The position numbers and the translations under genes were made by a program. Source: Nannochloropsis salina CCMP1776 (taxonomy: Eukaryota; Sar; Eustigmatophyceae; Eustigmatales; Monodopsidaceae). From it: a DNA stretch of 64,000 nt. Position 1 is the stretch's first letter. Each line of letters opens with the position of its first letter. Under the pieces are notes generated by a model. That model was given only the letters and a program-made list of their open reading frames with translations. It was not told the DNA's origin and did not search any database. Positions 1 to 9,994 of the stretch are shown piece after piece. Location of the stretch: the NCBI GenBank assembly GCA_004565275.1, contig SDOX01000168.1, forward strand, positions 1 through 64,000, read 5' to 3'.

Positions 1-86
1 ACCCTAACCCTAACCCTAACCCTAACCCTAACCCTAACCCTAACCCTAACCCTAACCCTAACCCTAACCCTAACCCTAACCCTAAC
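1..86. repeat. Telomere, CCCTAA repeats
   Basis: Fourteen perfect CCCTAA units run from the first base, so the window starts at a chromosome end. The G-rich strand is TTAGGG, the type found in many stramenopiles, fungi and animals. The array stops abruptly at base 86, against the start of a subtelomeric repeat copy. Confidence 0.98.
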
Positions 87-365
87 AGTGGAAGGATATT
101 ATTAAAACTTTTTTCGACTGTGCATATAAGAAGGCCATCCCGTTTGTGCTACCCCATCAGAATCCCCAAATGCCTCGACAATAATAGCAGAATCCACGTG
201 GAGGTGGTTGCAAGTTTATTATTCTTGTTATTATTAGTAAGAACCCTAGCTTTTACCAACAGAGTGGAAGGATATTATTAAAACTTTTTTCGACTGTGCA
301 TATAAGAAGGCCATCCCGTTTTTGTACTACCCCATCAGAATCCCCAAATTATTTGACAATAATAG
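87..365. repeat. Subtelomeric direct repeat, two copies of about 100 bp
   Basis: A block of about 100 bp beginning AGTGGAAGGATATTATTAAA occurs at about 87-190 and again at 263-365, with a few substitutions and small indels. About 75 bp of AT-rich sequence lies between. The first copy abuts the telomere directly, so the end may have been healed by telomere addition at or near this repeat. Confidence 0.85.
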
Positions 366-680
366 AAGTTTTTGGGGATGAATGATAGGAGGAGTCTACA
401 TTTCTCTCTCGCTGCTGCATGAGGATGTGGAGATGATGTAGGCATAGCGTGTGAAACGTTCTTTCCATATGACCCGAACCCTAACCCTGGCCGAAGAAGT
501 ATTCTTCGCGCGAAACTCTTTCTGGTACGTAGTGAAAATAATCCCATATTATCGAGAGGATAGGTTTACAATTTTTCGCTTGGGGTCGAACTACTATCCC
601 TAACCGTAACCGCAAGCGTAACCGTCACGCTAACAGATCCGTCTGAGAACGGGAAGTTCTAATTCCTACTCCAGCGAGGC
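366..680. other. Subtelomeric spacer with degenerate telomere-like tract
   Basis: No gene is supported. A short perfect tract (ACCCTAACCCT) lies near 478-488. A decayed tract with the rhythm CCCTAACCGTAACCGCAAGC runs over 598-635, just beyond the stop codon of the first gene. Confidence 0.6.
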
Positions 681-3250
681 CTAGAGAAGCACTTTCACTA
701 CCAAGCCTGGGGAGGTAGCCGTGCTGTGTGAAGAATCAGACAAAGGTCATCAGCAAGTAGGAGCGGATGAAGTTCCTATTTTGAGGACTGCATTTGAGCG
801 TGTGCTTACCCAAAATATCCGTGTACCCCACTCACGACGGCAGTGCGTAGTAAATTTTCACCGTCATCGAGGGTTTCGACGGTGTCAAGACTCAATGGGC
901 TGGTATTGATTTTCAAGACTTTCCCTGGAGAAGTAAAAGTCCTGGGTATGGGTACAGGCAAGGAGGTAAGGAACCGAGAGAACGTAAAGAGCTTTTCGCT
1001 GCTGTGCATTTCTCCTGTTCCCTTCCTCACCCGAAATACACGTAGCCATTATGCGCAATCGCCGAGATCGGTGAGCCCTCACCGGGGGAGAAAGTAATAA
1101 CGCTCTCCACAGCAAAGCTGGCCAGGTTTACCTTGGCCACTGAGCCTGGATCTGTGCCAGATCTGTGCGGAGAGTTGAACAAAACATTTCAGCAACTGTT
1201 GGACCAGAAAGGTTAAGGTGTTTGCATTGTCTTAGCCTTTGCTTACCCGTAATACGCAAAATCGCCGCTACGAACCACCGATACCGGGAACTCGAACCCC
1301 AAGGTGATAAAACCCGCAAGAGTGAAGGTATCCAGGTCTACCCGGCTCACTTGGCCTATTGAAGTCACGGACCTGTTTAAGGGGGAGAGTAAGGCTGATC
1401 AGCAATTCTGACAGTAGCGGATCCCGTGCATCGCTTGAGAGCTTTCGCTTACCCGAAAAACGCATATTTTTGCCAGACAACTGATGGCTGTATAAAACCA
1501 TAGGATATCTCAAGGGTGCCCGCACGACTGAAGTCGGCCAGATTCACTTTTGCGATGTAGCCAGGAAAACTAACCGTCCTATATTTAGGGTGTGGCCAAG
1601 GTGATCAGGAACCCGGAACGCATAAAGCGGCACGTGGTTCTGTCTTCGATCGAGTCGAGCCCTATCTTACCCGAAATATGCAAAATCGTCTTTCACAACC
1701 GCTCCGCGGAGTGATTTTTCACCGGGCTCCAGAGACAGCTTGCCCACACGCGTAAAATCGGTCAGATTTACCTTCACTACTATGCCTGGATCATTGTCGG
1801 TTCTGTGGATAGGATAGTGTCAAGCTCAGCACGAAATTGGGGAAGGGGTACAGTGCTGGGCTATTTGTTTTTGGCAGATGACACGCTTACCCAAAATACG
1901 CATAGGTTCCGCTCACAATCGACGATATGGCCTTGTCCTCACCGGCATCGAATGTTAGGACGCTTCTATCGCTGAAGTCACTTAGATTCAGCTTTAGGAC
2001 TGAGCCTGGAGTAGTTTGAGCCCTACATTCACGAGACATAATACGCATCTGAGGTGAAAACAGTGGTACGTGACTGTCAAATTCTTGTACACGTCTGCTT
2101 ACCCGAAATATGCAAAGTCTCCTTCCACAAACGACGTGACAAGGTTGTCCGGGAAACCCACTGAGGAAGGAAGTGATGTCGGCGTTATGGTGGGTGCGTT
2201 CGTTGGTTGCATGGTTGGCGTCATAGTTGGAGCGGCCGTTGGCTGCATCGTGGGCGCCTTGGTGGGAGCCGCTGTAGGCCGCATCGTCGGCGCCATGGTA
2301 GGAGCCGGTGTTGGCTGCATCGTCGGCGCCATGGTGGGAGCCATCGTTGGCTGCATCGTAGGTGGCAGTGTCTTGGCCACGTTTATCTCGTAGACGTTGA
2401 CATCTGGATCGAAAATGAAGGGGGCGCATACCCCGACGCAGCAGAAGCACTGGCTTGTCACAATATTCCAGCTGAAGAAGAAAGGCGTCTCTTCTTCCGA
2501 GTTCAGCGAGCAATATTCATAACAAGCATCGGGGGTATCGATTGATTGGAGCTGTGGATCTTGGGGATGGCGCAGCGCATCGACGCTGTCATGCATCTTG
2601 ATTGACGTGGGCACCGACAGACGACGATCTTGGAAGGGGGCGAGCCGCCCTCCTTGAGAGAATCTCTGTCCCTCACCAAATAGCACAAATGGCTGCGCGG
2701 GATTGATGGTGGGAGCTTGAGTCGGAGTGCAAGTCGCGGCTTTTTTAGCCTTCGAGTAACGCACGTTTACCATTGCGGACAGAGCCAGCGGCGTGATGCA
2801 CGAGGCCCCTGTGCCATTTACTGCATAAGCGAAAGCATTGACCTCCAACATCGCAAGGGCACATTCATCAGCCTTTACCTTGACCCGGAAGCGGCGTTTT
2901 CCTCCTTTACTCTTGGTGAACGCAATGTTAAGCCAGTAGATCACAGTCATTCCATCCGCATTTTTAACGATTTCTGGTGAGGTAAAGGGCTTAGGAGACG
3001 GACGCATCGCTATTCGCTCTACCGATAAGCCATTAAGAACATTCAATTGAAACTCCAGATTGCTGATAGGGTTTTTGCTAGTCAAAGTGACGGCTATGTT
3101 AGCGTAGCCCTTTCCTGCAAGGATCCCGCGTTTAGCGTTCGGCCTAACTTTGGCCTTGAGGAAGAGGCCCGGACAGACTTGAGAGACGGTGTTGAAAATG
3201 CTTGCAAAGCCCAGGAGGGCGACAAGGAGAGTAGAAAAGACATGAGTCAT
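681..3250 (-). CDS. Secreted protein with PT-rich linker and YFG repeats, one repeat per exon
   Basis: Eight exons on the minus strand: 2103-3250, 1891-2022, 1671-1802, 1453-1569, 1247-1372, 1031-1162, 810-941 and 681-723, giving 653 residues. Every intron is 80-101 nt, has GT-AG ends and interrupts the glycine codon of the motif YFG, so all are phase 2 and every internal exon is a multiple of three. Exon 1 encodes a signal peptide (about residues 1-24), an unrecognised Cys-containing domain and a PTxAPT-type linker (about 295-360). Each later exon encodes one repeat: PG, then a (V/L)KVNL-type strand, a DF turn, often a PGE or AGE motif, then YFG. Repeats of this sort occur in bacterial and stramenopile surface proteins and probably form a beta-propeller. 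The last exon stops after 14 codons, in mid-repeat, so the 3' end may be truncated. Function is unknown; adhesion or surface display is a guess. Confidence 0.82.
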
Positions 3251-3700
3251 ATTTCAAAGCGTGATTCTGGGCTTCTATGGGCACGGGAAGATTGATTTCG
3301 AAGTGTGGGACGGCTTGACCTGTAAATGGGCATCATGAGTCGAAAGCGTACGTATTTAATGAGTGTCTCAGCTATAAGCACTATCACATAAGGTCTAGGT
3401 GGCTCTTACGTAGAAGAGAGACCTCACAAGCATGCCTATGACGCTTGATTGCATTTAAGTGCATGGTGCTGCGGCCAAGAAGACCTTAGCAGTGCATCGT
3501 AGCCACAAGAACTACGGGCCATTATTAATGACCGCAAGGGCACACCTCGACAGGCAATGTGAAAAGCATCAATAAGATTAATACGTCAAGAGCTTGGCAT
3601 CATTTCAATTGGATAATTGAAGACTCTCCAAGGAAGGGCTGTAGAGCATGTCTTATGTGTGTGGCTTTACAATGACACGAGCGCATGAGAGGACCTCCGA
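3251..3700. other. Intergenic, no gene seen
   Basis: Upstream region of the YFG-repeat gene. No long open frame or recognisable RNA gene is seen. Base composition is balanced and there is no strong simple repeat. Confidence 0.5.
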
Positions 3701-4210
3701 CTCATTGGCTTTATGGGCATCCAGTGCGGAAGCCCATAAACATCTTTTTTGAATAAGCTCCGATCCTCGGAGAAGAGCGAGGTAGGGTAGGTCTAATGTG
3801 TGGCTTAAACGTGACAAGTATGTCTCTGTTGCTCGATTTCGTTGTTATCCACAGATTTCATGTCAGGATATCGTCAGTAGTAAGCCATGAAAACGAGGCG
3901 CCCTTGCCAATGTGCTCCTGGGCATCCTTTAAAAAAGAATATGGAAAGCAATGGGCTTCGTGGCGTCGCGGAAGCCCATAAACATAATTTCCGATCTTCG
4001 GAGAAGAGGCACGTGGCACACAATCGTTTTGAGAAGTAATGCCAGTGCACATAATGTGCTCTTTATTGCGTCCTTTTCGGAAAAATCTATCAAGCATATG
4101 AATGTCAAGGGCCGTATATTGCAATTCGGTTTGAGGCATTGCTTTATGGGCGTCCGAGTCGGAGGCGCACACAAACATGTACTGAAGAATCTCCGATCCT
4201 CGGAGGAAAG
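3701..4210. repeat. Three copies of a hairpin-plus-palindrome unit
   Basis: Each copy has an inverted repeat followed 18-30 bp later by the near-palindrome TCCGATCCTCGGA. Copy 1 has TTTATGGGC at 3710-3718 paired with GCCCATAAA at 3732-3740, and the palindrome at 3758-3772. Copy 2 has ATGGGCTTC at 3951-3959 paired with GAAGCCCAT at 3971-3979, and the palindrome at 3990-4003. Copy 3 keeps TTTATGGGC at 4143-4151 but its pairing partner has changed, leaving a shifted stem (GCGTCCGA with TCGGAGGCGC) and the palindrome at 4191-4205. The copies are about 240 and 190 bp apart and flanking bases are partly shared, so this is a decayed tandem array. Whether it is an RNA, a MITE-like element or a protein-binding site cannot be told. 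Confidence 0.7.
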
Positions 4211-4290
4211 GTCGTGCAAATGGTCGTCCAATGAAGCAACGCCATGGCGTATAGTGTACGCTTCGCCACGGGCTTTTCGTCAGGTGACAG

Positions 4291-4569
4291 CTCGAGCACA
4301 GGAAGATCGAGTGCAGCTCATTACACCGTGTACATCCAACCGATTATTGTGATTTAATCCACCACAATACTATTCGCGTAGGAACGCAGCTTTTACTCCT
4401 CTCGACAGGCGAAAAACGGCTATCGCCCAATCGTTTGCGGTTTATGCGGGCTTACTTTGAAGACGTCATCTGCAACGCCAATAACAACGCGGCCGTCAGC
4501 GCGTTGGGCGTCTTACTGAAGCGGCCGGGGCTCGACGTCTGCCTTCGTTTGCTATGCATGTACAAATGA
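4291..4569 (+). other. Possible coding fragment, 92 codons
   Basis: An open frame follows a plausible acceptor (GGTGACAG) at 4283-4290 and ends at a TGA at 4567-4569. The translation has balanced, protein-like composition, with the stretches LLLLSTGEKRLS, RAYFEDVICNANNN and SALGVLLKRPGLDVC. No start codon occurs before the internal Met in RFMRAY. I do not recognise the family. It may be a leftover exon of a gene broken by subtelomeric rearrangement, or chance. Confidence 0.3.
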
Positions 4570-5271
4570 AATGCTACGAGCAGACCGCAATCAGAAAATC
4601 GCTATCCGAACCCAGAACACATCCGGGTCGCCTAATTTTTACATTCTCCGTTGTTTGAACAGCCGAAGTTGCCACCTTCGTGAATGTGTTTACACTGTGT
4701 TTTGCCACGCAGCCGAAGTTGTTCTTAGATTCTGTTTTCCTTGCTTGATAATAACATTTCTCACTCTTGCATCGTTCTTGTATCTTGGAGGCACATAAAG
4801 ACGCAAAGCCTTTTCCGCGCACGCCATCTTGAAGCGATCTTGAGCGACGGCTGTGTACGTTTGAAATTTATGGGTGGCTATCACGATGGCCGATGCTGGC
4901 ATTTATTCAGAAGTTATAATCTTCTCTTGCACACAACAGGCGCAATGCCATATACCGAAAGTGAATTTATGACTGCATTAGGCAGTAGCACGACGGCAAC
5001 GACAGCGACGCTGAGCATCCGGACCAAGGCGCGAATGAATGCGACGGTCGATCTGCTTATGCCGCCGACATGTATTTGCCAATACGTGCCTGTCCCAAGC
5101 AGGGTACAAAATCTATGATTGTGCTGATGTTTTGGGGACGCGCGCAGACATGTGGGACCTTAACGATGAGTGGAGGGGGGGAGGGAGGGAGTGATGGCGT
5201 AATAGGAGAAGTCTGGAGAAGCGCCCCCGCCAGCCCCGCGGCTTCGTGTCTAAAAATAACTCACGGTTTCT
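4570..5271. other. Intergenic, no gene seen
   Basis: Only short unconvincing frames. There is a small G-rich tract at about 5173-5190. No supported gene, RNA or element. Confidence 0.4.
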
Positions 5272-5436
5272 ATGTCATACCATGGAGTCATAAACGAAAA
5301 CGAGTGGGCGGAGGCTGTTGACCCCTTCTATCGGGGCCAGGCCCTTATCCGGCGGGCGGCAGAGATAGTCCAGGCGCTCGGCGAAGGGGAGTACCTCACC
5401 GTCGTAGAGAAGGCAGACATGGTTATTGAACCCTAA
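5272..5436 (+). pseudogene. Truncated coding fragment ended by a telomere hexamer
   Basis: A 54-codon frame starts at ATG 5272 and reads MSYHGVINENEWAEAV through RAAEIVQALGEGEYLTVVEK, an acidic helix-like composition typical of real protein. It ends only because the hexamer CCCTAA (5431-5436) supplies a TAA stop. The last codons (ADMVIE) lie in a 17-bp sequence repeated immediately after the hexamer (5414-5430 and 5437-5453). That sequence appears to belong to the neighbouring pseudogene, so the gene probably lost its 3' part at this junction. The family is not recognised. Confidence 0.45.
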
Positions 5437-5453
5437 CAGACATGGTTATTGAA
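5414..5453. repeat. 17-bp direct repeat flanking one CCCTAA unit
   Basis: CAGACATGGTTATTGAA occurs at 5414-5430 and 5437-5453 with exactly one telomere hexamer between. This looks like a junction scar in which a telomere unit was captured or added during repair. Confidence 0.85.
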
Positions 5454-6119
5454 TTAAGAGGGCATCGACTGTCGCCGATCCTGACATGGGGCCAGGCGCC
5501 CTTCTTGGGAACATCGCTGTCCCTCGCGAAAGAGCACGAACGCTGCGTGGGATCGATGGAGGGAGCTGGAGTCAGCGTGCCTATCGCGGCTTTCTTCAGG
5601 TTCGAAAATCGCACTTTCAAGATGGTAGAGCTGACCAGCGGCGTGATGCATGAGGCCGCTGTACCATTGACTAGGTAAACAAAAGCATCCATCGCCAACA
5701 TCTCAGGGGCACATTTAGTAGCCTGTATCTTGACGCAAAAGCGGTGTTTATCCCCCTTGCTTTTGGTGAAAGTGATACCGAGCCAGTAAATGCTAGTCGC
5801 TTCGCCCGCCCTCTTAACAATTCGCGGCGGCATATGGGGCTTTGGAGACAGGGTTAGGGTTAGGGTTAGGGTGAGGGTTAGGGTTAGGGTTACATAACTG
5901 CTCGCTTTGCCGTCAGGCCATCAGGCAGGTTCAATTGAAACTCCAGGTTGTCGACTGGATATTTGCTTTCGAGCGTTACGGTAATGGCACTTTTGCCCTT
6001 CGCTACCAGGGCCTTACTTTGGCCTTGAGGGAAAGCCGCAGACATTCTTGAGAGACAGGAGTGAAAATCCTTGCAAAGCCCAGGAGAGCGGGAAGAAAAA
6101 TGCTGGAGCAATTTGTCAT
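5437..6119 (-). pseudogene. Broken paralogue of the YFG-repeat gene, exon 1 part only
   Basis: Minus-strand sequence matches exon 1 of the gene at 681-3250. A signal-peptide-like start at 6119 (SIFLPALLGFARIFTPVSQ) resembles ALLGFASIFNTVSQ of the intact gene. Next come ITVTLESKYPVDNLEFQLN (against VTLTSKNPISNLEFQLN) and ITFTKSKGDKHRFCVKI (against IAFTKSKGGKRRFRVKV), and a start of the PT linker. The frame is lost between the signal peptide and the first domain, a block of seven telomere repeats at 5851-5892 interrupts the coding sequence, and the copy ends at the 17-bp repeat before any YFG exon. It is clearly non-functional. Confidence 0.85.
5851..5892. repeat. Interstitial telomeric repeats (GGGTTA)x7
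   Basis: Six perfect GGGTTA units and one GGGTGA unit. The orientation is opposite to the terminal CCCTAA array. The block sits between sequence matching GCGATG and sequence matching TCTCCTAAGCCC of the intact paralogue, replacing about six bases. Confidence 0.97.
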
Positions 6120-7388
6120 CCTTAATCTCGTCAATCGATGCCTGTATAGGTGCTTTGATACTTGTTTACAAGCATCCGACGTGTTGCGTTGTTAAAACGG
6201 AAGCATCGGCACAAAACGTACATTAAATTTGGGTGATACAGCTATCTGCAACGGCTAATTGTAGAGCTTCATTGATTTGATATCACATGGCTTGAGCACG
6301 ACGAGAATATCTGCGTTGCTTGTGACTGTTCATTTTCTACAGGACTGCCAGGGTGTCGCCAGCAGCGCATTAAGCCACAAATTGTAGGGACCACCACCAA
6401 TTACCTCAATGGTATACAACAACCGAAAGAAGTGCAAGCACGAGGAAAAAAATTGCGATGAAAGTCCATGAACATCATCATACGAATTTCTCCGATCGTT
6501 GCAGGAGAGATATGTGGAGGATGCTGGTTCCAAGACGGAATATCAGAAAATTACAGACAGTAATCTGAATCCTTTCAGGATGTAAGACAATCGATTACCA
6601 CGAAATTCATGTGGTTTGCCGAATGGTCGCCAGGCGTCATTTGATAATCATTCGTCGTCCAAGGCAAACGATCTCTTCAGAGTAGCCCGTATCATTATTT
6701 ATCATACCTTGCAACCTACACTTCAATTCAACTTATTTTTACAATCAAGGGCTTCTGGAGGCAGAGTCTGTCTGTTAGGGCCATATACAAAGTCTATAGA
6801 CATGGAAATAAATTAAGTAGTTCTCATAGTGTCTATGTATAATGGAATTCTCTATATTTTTATTGTGTGTGAGACTATGACAGAGCCATATGCCGTTACC
6901 TAGGCGATTATATATATCATACCTTATTTCTAAGCTTCATAAAAAACTAACTTTTGATAGTCATAAAGGGAAAACGGTAAATATACTTTCTTTTTGGTTA
7001 TTACATTTAGAATCTCAGAAGACCTCGACCATTACATCAGTTTAGCTCCATAAGGCAGATAAGAAGTCCATTGCTTTTTCTTGCTGAACCAGATTCCCCG
7101 TATAGTGTGATTATAGTATTATTCTCTATCTTTACAGCATAGAAGGGCCCCCTCCCTTCATCTTGCTACAGAGTCAGTGTCCCCAAATAAGTTGTCCGTA
7201 GTATCCTTTCTCTGAGAAGTGCTTGAATGGTCCCATCCTTTGATCCTCGTCCATGAAACATCCTTGCTTCTTCATTTAACCTTACTTTGAATCTGATGGT
7301 TTTCTCTCTATCCTTCAATTCTGAGTAGGAGAGATGTGAAAGTAGTTGGTTCCTTAATTCTGACCCTAGCGCTGATCGATGATGAAAG
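6120..7388. other. AT-rich subtelomeric spacer
   Basis: About 1.3 kb without a convincing open frame. It is more AT-rich than its surroundings, especially 6640-7150. No RNA gene or element is recognised. Confidence 0.5.
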
Positions 7389-7920
7389 CGGGAGCACAGG
7401 ACGCAGTAACCTATAAATGTAGAAGTGACATCACGTAGAGCGTCCTTTGCCAGAGTTGGACGCCGACTAGAGGGTTAAGAAGGATTCCATCATTTTACTT
7501 ATTTGGCCTTTCAGCAAGACTAGGGCCAGGTGGGGGGAGGTGTGAAAGTAAATTCATAGAATGATAACTAATGCTCCGGGAGCCGCTTGGGGGCGATCCA
7601 TGGAAAAGAAGCGCATAACACAAGTAGGTCTCGACCAAAGAAATAGACGCATATATAATACAGCATAAGACAAGACATACTCAACACTAGACATTGTGCG
7701 CTCATGGACAAACTGACGCGTCAGGAAGGAGAGCTGGGGCTTCCAAGCTGAAAGCGGGTTGCACAGGACGCAGTCACAGATAAACATATAAGGATCAGGA
7801 CCTAGAGCGTCCCTCGCCAGAGTCGGACGCCAACTGGAGGCTTAACAATCATGAAACCGGTTCTACTTACTTAGGCGTTTGAGCAAGAGTAGTGGCAGGC
7901 GGGGAGAGATATGAAATACT
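7389..7920. repeat. Diverged direct repeat of the BNR-gene 3' end
   Basis: A unit of about 165 bp at 7389-7550 (GCGGGAGCACAGGACGCAGT onward) recurs diverged at 7748-7920. Shared landmarks are CACAGGACGCAGT, AGAGCGTCC, GCCAGAGT, GGACGCC and the TTACTTA/GGC block that holds the stop codon of the terminal BNR exon. The first copy is probably a relic of a second, older BNR gene end. Confidence 0.65.
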
Positions 7921-9378
7921 TGGATTCAAACCCTCCCCCTCCCATTCCCAGAGACCTACGTAGGTCCAGATGGAGCTTCCATTAAACACCGCGGCGAGGT
8001 TCTGTGCATAACGGGATATCATATCGACCAGGATGCGTCAGATCGAGCATCGCATGGCGATCCCTCACCAGACATGCACACACGAGGCAACCACCATCGA
8101 GGACAGGGGCATCGTGCACGTTGCGTCATGGCCTGCATCCAAACACGTACCGTGCCATCCAACGAGGACGCGATCGACGACCAGCTACGGGAACCAGCGG
8201 CGGTTTGCTCCGTCCAGGTGGCACCCGAGTTGGTCGACGTATAGATATAGCCTCCATCCACCACGGCGGCAAGTTTTCTGTGCATGATGGGATGGATTAT
8301 CGACCGGATGCGTCAGATCGAGCATCGCATAACAACCATTCACCAGACATGCACACACGATGGGACCACCATCGAGGACAGGGGCATCGTGCACGTTGCG
8401 TCATGGCCTGCATCCAAACACGTACCGTGCCATCCGACGAGGACGCGATCGACGACCAGCTACGGGAACCAGCGGCGGTTTGCTCCGTCCAGGTGGCACC
8501 CGAGTTGGTCGACGTATAGATATAGCCTCCATCCACCACGGCGGCAAGTTTTCTGTGCATGATGGGATGGGTTATCGACCCGGATGCGTCAGATCGAGCA
8601 TCGCATATCAACCATTCACCAGACATGCACACACGATGGGACCATCATCGAGGACAGGGGCATCGTGCACCTTGTGAAATGGCCTGCATCCAAACACGTA
8701 CCGTGCCATCCGACGAGGACGCGATCGACGACCAGCTACGGGAACCAGCGGCAGTTTGCTCCGTCCAGGTGGCACCCGAGTTGGTCGACGTATAGATATA
8801 GCCTCCATCCACCACGGCGGCAAGTTTTCTGTGCATGATGGGATGGGTTATCGACCGGATGCGTCAGATCGAGCATCGCATAACAACCATTCACCAGACA
8901 TGCACACACGATGGGACCACCATCGAGGACAGGGGCATCGTGCACGTTGCGTCATGGCCTGCATCCAAACACGTACCGTGCCATCCGACGAGGACGCGAT
9001 CGACGACCAGCTACGGGAACCAGCGGCGGTTTGCTCCGTCCAGGTGGCACCCGAGTTGGTCGACGTATAGATATAGCCTCCATCCACCACGGCGGCAAGT
9101 TTTCTGTGCATGATGGGATGGGTTATCGACCCGGATGCGTCAGATCGAGCATCGCATAACAACCATTCACCAGACATGCACACACGATGGGACCACCATC
9201 GAGGACAGGGGCATCGTGCACGTTGCGTCATGGCCTGCATCTAAACACGTACCGTGCCATCCGACGAGGACGCGATCGACGACCAGGAGCGTGAGCCAGA
9301 GCCCGTTTGCTCCGTCCAGGTGACGCCCGAGTTGGTCGACGTATAGATAAAGACGTTAAAAGCCACGGCGGCAAGGTT
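7867..9378 (-). pseudogene. Asp-box (BNR) repeat gene remnant, tandem exon-intron units
   Basis: Minus-strand exons 9253-9378, 8977-9103, 8702-8828, 8426-8552, 8151-8277 and terminal 7867-8001 (stop 7867-7869). Each internal exon encodes a sialidase-type repeat: (K/N)LAAV, then IYTSTNSGATWTEQT, RSWSSIASSSDGT. The S-x-N-x-G-x-x-W core is the Asp-box of secreted beta-propeller proteins. Introns of about 150 bp run from GTACGT to CACAG. The first and terminal exons read in phase 0 after DGT, but four middle exons carry an extra A at the acceptor (AG then AAAACTT), which shifts the frame to a stop. The middle units are nearly identical and repeat every 275-280 bp, so the shifted unit was amplified after it formed. 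The 5' end is cut off at the border of the 9385 duplication. Non-functional as it stands unless splicing is unusual. Confidence 0.75.
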
Positions 9379-9994
9379 CTATGCATGATCGAACCACGCT
9401 GCATGCGTTTCCTTGGCCCGAAGACTCTGTTCACTGTTTAGCCCTCCAGAAAAAGCGAGGATTAGAAACACACACACACACACAATCACATATACATACA
9501 GAGGGCTTGTGGAAACGTTTCCAGAACCATCTCATGCGTAGTACATGAGTATTCTCCCCTTCTCACTTTTTACCCGGAAAACTCATCGACGTGTTCTCAT
9601 GGAAACGGGCGGATCTGTTTTTGCAGTCCTTGAGCCCTCTCGCAGGTGTGAGACCTGCTTGTGTACTTGTTTCTTGTTTGTACATCTCTTTCTGAGCAAG
9701 ATGCTGTACCATGCTTACACAATCTCCATGATTCAAATACCTATTGCATTTTGTGCGAATAGAAGTTCTGCTTTACGTGCTGGCTTATCAAACCGAGTAG
9801 TTCGCTGGAATTGGCCTTGGTCCATCTACCGTGATATCAAAATACGCGACTCAAGCGATACACAGCTCATTAAACATTCTAAGAAATGAGCGGATAAAAT
9901 CGACTCGCGCTAATCCTCTCACATATTCGACGCGCCAGCTACACGCAGTGCCCACCAGATCTTCAGCTTTTCTTAAGATCTCCGATATGTGAAG
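9379..9994. promoter_or_regulatory. Upstream region of the AKR-transporter fusion
   Basis: Presumed promoter and 5' leader, duplicated almost unchanged at 16972-17581. It holds a CA dinucleotide run at about 9468-9484. A 114-codon frame starting at 9545 is not retained at the same length in the second copy, so it is not taken as a gene. Confidence 0.4.

Noticed and set aside
2070-2393. Plus-strand frame rich in GCxVG repeats
   Set aside because: It is the antisense reading of the PTxAPT linker of the minus-strand gene.
8004-9323. Several overlapping frames of 80-130 codons on both strands
   Set aside because: They are shadows of the 275-280 bp repeat. Only the minus-strand frame with the Asp-box motif is meaningful.
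8151-9378. CRISPR-like array
   Set aside because: Repeat and spacer are both conserved between units, and unit length is far above CRISPR repeats. The host is eukaryotic.
9545-9889. 114-codon plus-strand frame upstream of the AKR-transporter fusion
   Set aside because: The duplicated copy at 17132-17416 stops early by a substitution, it has no recognisable domain, and it lies where the promoter should be.
9989-9994. GTG as a start two codons before the ATG (also at 17576)
   Set aside because: In a nuclear eukaryotic gene ATG at 9995 and 17582 is the expected start. GTG lies in the leader and is only an open-frame effect.
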